In this document: positions 5,270 to 9,668 of the stretch, in pieces | Layout of the letters: each line of letters begins with the position of its first letter | Numbering within the stretch: the first letter of the stretch is position 1 | Origin: an uncultured Collinsella sp. | Lineage (GTDB): Bacteria > Actinomycetota > Coriobacteriia > Coriobacteriales > Coriobacteriaceae | Direction: 5' to 3' | Assembly (NCBI GenBank): GCA_900548565.1 | Contig: URKV01000068.1 | Location: 1-9,668, forward strand | DNA length: 9,668 bases | Notes under the pieces: generated by a model | Seen by the model: the letters and a program-made list of their open reading frames with translations, nothing else | What the model was told of the DNA's origin: nothing | The model's database searches: none | Translations under genes and position numbers: made by a program

Positions 5270-6604
5270 ATGTCCCAGTCTTCGACGCCCGCCGTCACCG
5301 ATGCCATCTACGATGCATCGTCGCTCGGCCGCCCGCGCATGTTTGTGTTGGGTTTGCAACACATGTTTGCGATGTTCGGAGCCACGGTGCTCGTGCCCGT
5401 GCTCACCGGCCTTTCCGTTTCGACGACGCTTCTGTTCGCCGGCATCGGCACACTGCTGTTTCATTTTCTATCGCGCGGTAAGGTGCCCGCGTTCCTGGGC
5501 TCGTCGTTTGCCTTTATCGCGGGTTATGCCGCCATTGCACCCAACGGCGAGGCCGAGCTTTTGCCCTACGCTTGTCTGGGCGTTGCCTGCGCCGGCCTGC
5601 TCTATCCGGTGCTGGCAGCGCTGTTCCGCGCCTTTGGCGCCAAGCGCGTCATGCGCTTCTTCCCGCCGGTGGTGACCGGTCCCATCGTCATTTCCATCGG
5701 CCTGATCTTGGCAAGCTCTGCTATCGCCAACTGCCAGACCAATTGGCTTGTTGCCGTTGTCGCTGTGGCCGTGATCGTCAGCTGCAATATTTGGGGGCGC
5801 GGCATGGTCAAGATCGTGCCGATTTTGCTGGGCGTTGTGGTGAGCTATGCCGTTGCGGCCGCGCTGGGCGAGGTCGACTTCTCTGGCGTCGCAGCCGCCC
5901 CCTGGGTTGGCTTGCCCGTCGTGTGGGACAACACCGTGTTTGCGCTCTTTGGACCGCAGTTCGATAGCGGTCTTGCCACGACGGCCATCATCACCATCAT
6001 GCCGCTGTCCTTTGCAACTATGATCGAGCATATCGGCGATATCTCCGCCATTGGCTCTACCTGCGAACGCAATTACATTGCCGATCCCGGTCTGCACCGT
6101 ACCCTGCTCGGCGATGGCCTGGCGACCATCTTGGCATCGCTCTTTGGCGCCCCCGCCAATACGACGTATGGCGAGAACACCGGCGTGCTTGCCTTGACGC
6201 GTGTGTTCGACCCGCGTGTGATTCGCATTGCCGCCTGCTGCGCCATTGTGCTTTCGTTCTGCCCCAAGTTTGCTGCGGTGATTGCCGCCATGCCGGCATG
6301 CGTTATCGGTGGCGTGTCGCTTGTGCTCTACGGCATGATCAGTGCCGTGGGCGTTCGCAACCTTATCGAGAACCAGGTTGATTTCCAGAACAACCGCAAC
6401 GTGCTGGTGGCGGCTCTGGTGCTCGTGCTTTCGCTCGGCATTGCCTACAGTACCACCGGCGCCATCGTGCTGGAGCTGGGCGGCGTGACGATTTCGCTTT
6501 CCGGCCTTGCCGTGGGCTCGCTGGTGGGTATCGTGCTCAACGCGATTCTGCCCGGCAATGATTTTGAGTTCGATGTCTCGGAACTCGAGGAGACTGTCAA
6601 GTAG
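5270..6604 (+). CDS. uraA: Uracil permease, NCS2 family (UraA-like)
   Basis: A 444-residue cytoplasmic-membrane nucleobase:proton symporter, most likely for uracil. NCS2 signatures are present: LGLQHMFAMFGATVLVP (27-43) in TM1, GSSFAFIAGY (77-86) in the TM3 half-helix, PPVVTGPIVISIGL (132-145), IEHIGD (252-257) with substrate glutamate E253, and GENTGV (301-306) with E302 equivalent to E290 of E. coli UraA. The position of E. coli H245 is aspartate (D257), as in many Gram-positive members, so xanthine or another base cannot be fully excluded. The hydrophobic profile fits the family's 14 segments, with a short acidic tail. ATG at 5270 has AAAGGA five bases upstream. The open frame extends upstream to 5096 but overlaps the preceding gene and has no ribosome site. 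Confidence 0.9.
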   Translation: MSQSSTPAVTDAIYDASSLGRPRMFVLGLQHMFAMFGATVLVPVLTGLSVSTTLLFAGIGTLLFHFLSRGKVPAFLGSSFAFIAGYAAIAPNGEAELLPYACLGVACAGLLYPVLAALFRAFGAKRVMRFFPPVVTGPIVISIGLILASSAIANCQTNWLVAVVAVAVIVSCNIWGRGMVKIVPILLGVVVSYAVAAALGEVDFSGVAAAPWVGLPVVWDNTVFALFGPQFDSGLATTAIITIMPLSFATMIEHIGDISAIGSTCERNYIADPGLHRTLLGDGLATILASLFGAPANTTYGENTGVLALTRVFDPRVIRIAACCAIVLSFCPKFAAVIAAMPACVIGGVSLVLYGMISAVGVRNLIENQVDFQNNRNVLVAALVLVLSLGIAYSTTGAIVLELGGVTISLSGLAVGSLVGIVLNAILPGNDFEFDVSELEETVK

Positions 6605-6624
6605 TAGTTGTGTTCAGCTAAATC

Positions 6625-6663
6625 AAAAAATGGCGCCCATGCGTACGCGTGGGCGCCATTTTT
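6625..6663. terminator. Bidirectional rho-independent terminator
   Basis: TGGCGCCCA (6631-6639) and TGGGCGCCA (6650-6658) form a perfect stem extended by A:U pairs, with A-run 6625-6630 on one side and T-run 6659-6663 on the other. It ends uraA on the plus strand and the convergent esterase on the minus strand, whose stop codon overlaps the T-run. Confidence 0.92.
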
Positions 6664-7327
6664 AATGCGTCAGTATCCAGTGTATGGCGTGGGCCATGCG
6701 CAGGTCGGTCTGGGCAAAGTGATTGCCGGGGTTGAGTGCCAGCGTTGTTGGGATGCCTCGCTCGATGAGTAGCTCTTCCATTGCGCGCGTGTCGTCGAGC
6801 ACGTGCCTCATCATACGGTTGGGTGTCTTGGTCTCTTTTTTGCCGAGTGACAGGTAGACGGCGTCGGGCGTAACTGCCATCGCGTGCTCGTGCGCATAGT
6901 CGATAAAGCCGGGAAACCACAGCGACCCCGATGCACTCGCCGCGCGCTCAAAGACATCTGTTTGCCAAAGTGCCCACAGTGCAAAAAGACCCGCCAACGA
7001 GTAGCCGGCAACGCCGCGCCAGGTGGGCGGTTGCGGGAGCGATGATTCGGCCTCTGGGATTATCTGCTTCAACAACTCGTCAAGAAAACCAGCGGCCTGT
7101 CCACCAAAGGGCTCGGCATCGCGCACGGTTCCGTCGCATCCCCAGGGGCTCAGCTCGCGATTCCAGTTGAGGCTGCCAATGCCGACAAGCGTGAAGGGCG
7201 GGCAGTTGAGCTCTCGGCAGCGTTCATAAACCTCCGTGCCGTCGCCCATGACCACGGGAAGATAGATGACTGGTGCGCTTTCGGCATGCTGTGCATGAAC
7301 GGTTATCTGCTTTTGATGCGCTTCCAT
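6662..7327 (-). CDS. Alpha/beta-hydrolase-fold esterase (Esterase D/Fes-like)
   Basis: A 221-residue putative serine esterase. The nucleophile elbow GYSLAG places S110 as nucleophile; the histidine is probably H203 in NPGNHF, and the acid lies in the SLGKKE region (E165 is a candidate). This arrangement resembles PF00756-type esterases (Fes/IroE/EstD), which act on diverse acyl or siderophore esters; the substrate is unknown. No signal peptide is seen, so it is probably cytoplasmic. I choose the ATG at 7327 with an AGAGAAG-like site upstream. The frame extends to a GTG at 7375, but the added residues (RQWGPSISQRREKPV) do not look conserved. It is convergent with uraA and downstream of the surface-protein gene, from which it is separated by a terminator, so it is likely transcribed alone. 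Confidence 0.82.
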   Translation of the reverse strand: MEAHQKQITVHAQHAESAPVIYLPVVMGDGTEVYERCRELNCPPFTLVGIGSLNWNRELSPWGCDGTVRDAEPFGGQAAGFLDELLKQIIPEAESSLPQPPTWRGVAGYSLAGLFALWALWQTDVFERAASASGSLWFPGFIDYAHEHAMAVTPDAVYLSLGKKETKTPNRMMRHVLDDTRAMEELLIERGIPTTLALNPGNHFAQTDLRMAHAIHWILTH

Positions 7328-7439
7328 GACGGGCTTCTCTCGGCGTTGTGATATCGACGGCCCCCATTGTCGCACGCCGGCTCATGCAGGTTGCGCTAGA
7401 CCAAAGACAATCTCGTGCATACCCTGCGGACGCATATGG

Positions 7440-7477
7440 AAAACGCCACCGCCGGAGGGGAGCTCGGCGGTGGCGTT
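7440..7477 (-). terminator. Rho-independent terminator of the surface-protein gene
   Basis: A perfect 13-bp stem, AACGCCACCGCCG (7442-7454) with CGGCGGTGGCGTT (7465-7477), with a 10-base loop and TTTT (7443-7440) at its minus-strand end. It is located 58 bases past the stop of the surface-protein gene. Confidence 0.88.
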
Positions 7478-7534
7478 GTTAAACGGTGCTGGGACTCGGG
7501 GCCTTCGCGGGAGCTGCCATGTGCGCAGAGGCGT

Positions 7535-9325
7535 CTAAGAGCGCTTGCGGCTCGCCATGGTGCCTGCGGCGATAGCGGCTGTTCCCGCAAGGACGGTTGC
7601 CACGATGGCCGCACCCGAGGTGTCGCCGGTTGCCGCGAGCACGCCGGTAGTCTTGGCTTTCGTGATTGAAGCCGCAACGGCCTTGGTCGGCTTTGAGCAC
7701 TCAGGCTTGGGGTTCTGCTTGGACTCCGCGGGCTTGCTTTCTGCGGGCTTGGTCTCGTCGGGCTTGGGGTCTTCCGGCTTGGCTACCTCGGGAGGTGCGA
7801 TGACCATGCTCTTGGCGACAGCTTCGTTATAGGGGGAGTCGATCACAGCGTCGCCCGTGCCGATGGCTTGGCCTGCCTCGTAGATGCCGTCACGGAGCTT
7901 GCGATAGTCAATGACCTTGCCGCCTTCGGGCGTCTGGATGGCGGCGTTCTCAATCTTGATGGTGCCGATTGTCTTGCCGTCAGCGCTCATGGCACGGGCA
8001 AAGATTGCCGCTGTATCTCCTTCGGCCGTTACCTTGCTGCGGATGATCGAGATGACTGCGGGTGTGACGCCCTCGCTGGTCTGGGCGATGATGCCGATGT
8101 TCTCGCCTTGGGGCTCGGGGCTCGTCTCACCATCTTGGTTTTCGCTGTAGGGGATGGGGCCGTCGCCGTTCTCGACATAGCGGGCTATGGCCTTGACAAC
8201 GGAGTCGCTGATGTAGATGTGGCCACCCTCCTCGTTGGGTCGATCGTTTCTGGTGGAGAATGCAGCCGAAACCTCGCCTTCCGCAAACGCGTCCACGGTG
8301 GAGCCGTTCTTGACGACGATATCTTCTTGGTAGGTGAAGAGGGCAATGGCGTCACCGTATCTGCCTTTACTTGCGCGGACTGTCACGTTTGCATGATCGA
8401 GTGTGATGCCCTTGTGGGCATAGACGCCATATTCAACACCGTTTGCGTTGAGGGAGGCGTTTGTGGCTGCGAGGCTGCCCTTGGCCTCGACGGCGGCGTC
8501 TTTCTCGGAGCTCGCCTTGACCTGGCTGCCGTCCGAGATATTGATGTTGCCGCCGCTCCAAATGGCCTCACCATCGGCTGAGCTTGCCTCGACTGTGCCG
8601 CCACCCTTGATGGTGAGGTTCTTGTCGGTTCCGATACCCTTGTCCTTGGTAGCCCTGGCGGTGACGGCCCCGCTGTCGTCAATCGTGATATTGCCGTTTG
8701 CCCTGATGCCATCCGATACGCCCGTGGCGTTGACGTTGCCCGAACCTTTGATAGCGAGATCGCCCTCGGCGTCGATGGCATCAAACCCAGCGCTCGTGGC
8801 GTTGACGGATCCGGCTCCGTCGATGTTGATATTACCCGTGGAGAGGATAGCGTCCTCAGTAGATGTCACGCTGAGCGTGCTGCCCGCGTCGCCTTGGATA
8901 TTGAGCTCGGCGTTCTCATTCTTGCCATGAGAAGCCTTGATGCCTTCGATCCAGTCGGCAGTGACGATGTTGTTTCCCGAGTAATTCACGTTGAGCTTGC
9001 CTGCGGCCTGGATCTCGCCGCCGTTATAGTTGTTGAGCTTCAAGTCGTCGGCGCCGTCCCACGACCAGGTGCCGGTCTCGTCGCCCGCCGCAGTGCCGGC
9101 GTTGTATTTGGTTTCGCCGACCTTGACCCATTCCGCCGCGAGCGAGACGCTCGGCATGAGCAGCGAGCTCACCGTGAGCGCGCACACGGCGCCTACGACG
9201 ATGCGGCGCGTCACGCGGCGCCAGCTGCCGTGCGCGAGTCCTATGCGACGGCGAACGTCGGGTTCGGCAACATGGGTTCCGGCGGTAGTGTCATTGCGTT
9301 TGGGGGTCGTGAACAAGGCTGCCAT
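7535..9325 (-). CDS. Cell-wall-anchored beta-helix surface protein with LAATG sorting signal
   Basis: A 596-residue secreted, wall-anchored protein of unknown ligand. A long basic N-region (1-41, ending RRVTRR) precedes a hydrophobic signal core (42-60) with signal-peptidase cleavage likely around SLA|AEW (61-66). An N-terminal module (66-145) contains GTWSWDGADDLKLNNYNGG. From about 149 to 380 there are roughly ten turns of 22-25 residues with the pattern [S/T]V.A.S..D.I...GNI.I.G.G, typical of a right-handed beta-helix and of 'carbohydrate-binding' (Cthe_2159/DUF4353-like) proteins. Less regular strands continue to about 510. A Pro/Lys/Glu linker (515-550) leads to LAATG (563-567), a hydrophobic span and the RKRS tail: a sorting signal of the LAXTG type used by class E sortases. 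ATG at 9325 follows GGGAG at five bases; longer starts lack ribosome sites. It may be an adhesin or glycan binder. Confidence 0.85.
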   Translation of the reverse strand: MAALFTTPKRNDTTAGTHVAEPDVRRRIGLAHGSWRRVTRRIVVGAVCALTVSSLLMPSVSLAAEWVKVGETKYNAGTAAGDETGTWSWDGADDLKLNNYNGGEIQAAGKLNVNYSGNNIVTADWIEGIKASHGKNENAELNIQGDAGSTLSVTSTEDAILSTGNINIDGAGSVNATSAGFDAIDAEGDLAIKGSGNVNATGVSDGIRANGNITIDDSGAVTARATKDKGIGTDKNLTIKGGGTVEASSADGEAIWSGGNINISDGSQVKASSEKDAAVEAKGSLAATNASLNANGVEYGVYAHKGITLDHANVTVRASKGRYGDAIALFTYQEDIVVKNGSTVDAFAEGEVSAAFSTRNDRPNEEGGHIYISDSVVKAIARYVENGDGPIPYSENQDGETSPEPQGENIGIIAQTSEGVTPAVISIIRSKVTAEGDTAAIFARAMSADGKTIGTIKIENAAIQTPEGGKVIDYRKLRDGIYEAGQAIGTGDAVIDSPYNEAVAKSMVIAPPEVAKPEDPKPDETKPAESKPAESKQNPKPECSKPTKAVAASITKAKTTGVLAATGDTSGAAIVATVLAGTAAIAAGTMASRKRS

Positions 9326-9470
9326 GGTTGCTCCCGTTCTCATAGGGCCTATACGGCTAGATTCAGCGTATCTGCTGGATGTTGCCGGCGGTAGTGCCGT
9401 TTGGAGGGCAAAATGGCCAAAATGGGGGAGAAATAGGCCGCACGCCGGCGCAGGGACCGGCGCTAAAAGA

Positions 9471-9503
9471 AAAGCGCGGGGCCGCATGGCGACTCCGCGC
9501 TTT
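9471..9503 (-). terminator. Rho-independent terminator of the truncated upstream gene
   Basis: AAAGCGCGG (9471-9479) pairs with CCGCGCTTT (9495-9503), a nine-pair stem with a 15-base loop. On the minus strand the stem runs into TTTTCTTTT. It would end the gene whose last codons lie at 9597-9620. Confidence 0.75.
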
Positions 9504-9517
9504 ATTGTTCAGCTTTT

Positions 9518-9568
9518 GCAGCCTTGCCCTTACGCTACGAAGAAGTAGACGGGGAAGGCAAGGGCTGC
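9518..9568. repeat. Imperfect inverted repeat downstream of the truncated gene
   Basis: GCAGCCTTGCC (9518-9528) is complementary to GGCAAGGGCTGC (9557-9568) with one bulged base, giving an 11-pair stem with a 28-base loop. No T-run follows on either strand, so it is not itself a standard terminator. It may protect the 3' end of the transcript; function unknown. Confidence 0.45.
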
Positions 9569-9596
9569 GATCCACCCGTCCTGTGCGAAAAAGTGT

Positions 9597-9620
9597 TTAC
9601 GAGCGCTTGCGGCTCACCAC
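9597..9620 (-). CDS. 3' end of a second surface-protein gene (partial)
   Basis: Only the last seven codons and the TAA stop remain before the adapter: ...VVSRKRS. The terminal SRKRS is identical to the end of the surface protein at 7535-9325, and the DNA GAGCGCTTGCGGCTC is shared exactly. SRKRS is the charged tail following the membrane span of the sorting signal. I infer a paralogous wall-anchored protein immediately upstream in tandem; nothing more of it is visible. Confidence 0.55.
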   Translation of the reverse strand: MVSRKRS

Positions 9621-9668
9621 CTGTCTCTTATACACATCTCCGAGCCCACGAGACTCCTGAGCATCTCG
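9621..9668. other. Nextera/Tn5 sequencing adapter with i7 index (contamination)
   Basis: Bases 9621-9639 are the Tn5 mosaic end (CTGTCTCTTATACACATCT) and 9640-9654 the rest of the read-2 adapter. Bases 9655-9662 are the i7 index TCCTGAGC and 9663-9668 the start of P7. This is the inverted copy of the 5' adapter and is not genomic. Confidence 0.98.

Noticed and set aside
7868..8581. 237-codon plus-strand open frame
   Set aside because: Antisense to the beta-helix repeats; its repetitive pattern mirrors the repeats on the other strand.
9408..9428. Short tandem GCAAAATGG / CCAAAATGG upstream of the surface gene
   Set aside because: Only two imperfect 9-bp copies; too short to distinguish from chance without comparative data.
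9525..9590. Minus-strand hydrophobic peptide GWIAALAFPVYFFVA before a stop
   Set aside because: It looks like a membrane segment, but the frame has no start codon and is closed upstream by a TGA. It would be real only if the contig end contained a frameshift, and the SRKRS tail in the other frame argues against that.
9379..9660. 93-codon plus-strand open frame at the right end
   Set aside because: Its last residues are translated adapter, and it crosses a terminator hairpin.

Overview
The window is one complete short-read contig. Bases 1-43 and 9621-9668 are Nextera (Tn5) adapter with an i7 index, so genomic DNA runs only from 44 to 9620. High GC, a TPP-controlled thiamine salvage operon, a LAXTG-type wall-sorting signal and a YxjG-type short methionine synthase next to a MetR-like LysR regulator suggest a gut actinobacterium of the Coriobacteriia, most like Collinsella. 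That assignment is inference from gene content and style; no marker gene is present.

Layout. (1) 44-1874, minus strand: a TPP riboswitch with a downstream terminator hairpin, then thiM, a small MTH1187/YkoF-type thiamine-binding protein and thiE, which is cut off by the contig edge. The genes are packed (3-nt gap, then a 4-nt ATGA overlap) and form one thiamine-responsive operon that salvages hydroxyethylthiazole and joins it to the pyrimidine. (2) 1901-2002: a REPIN-like repeat of two 35-bp palindromic arms in inverted orientation. (3) 2043-3858, plus strand: a Cof-type HAD phosphatase followed after 10 nt by a LysR regulator. (4) 3859-5147: an AT-rich control region with a dyad operator and a second palindrome, then a core (C-terminal-domain-only) MetE-like methyltransferase. 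The LysR protein very likely controls this gene. (5) 5270-6604: a UraA-type nucleobase permease, ending in a bidirectional terminator shared with (6) a convergent minus-strand alpha/beta-hydrolase esterase (6662-7327). (7) 7440-9325, minus strand: a terminator and a 596-residue surface protein with a signal peptide, a beta-helix of about ten 22-25-residue turns, a Pro/Lys/Glu wall linker and an LAATG sorting signal. (8) 9471-9620: a terminator and the last seven codons of a second minus-strand gene whose C-terminus (SRKRS) matches that surface protein, so two related surface-protein genes probably lie in tandem.

Most of the window is ordinary metabolism. I see no CRISPR array, tRNA, rRNA, integrase or complete insertion sequence, and nothing I can defend as a wholly new system. 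The points most worth checking are the REPIN and its 12-nt complementarity to the riboswitch terminator, the MetR-box-like operator, the core methionine synthase, and the beta-helix surface protein with its truncated neighbour.
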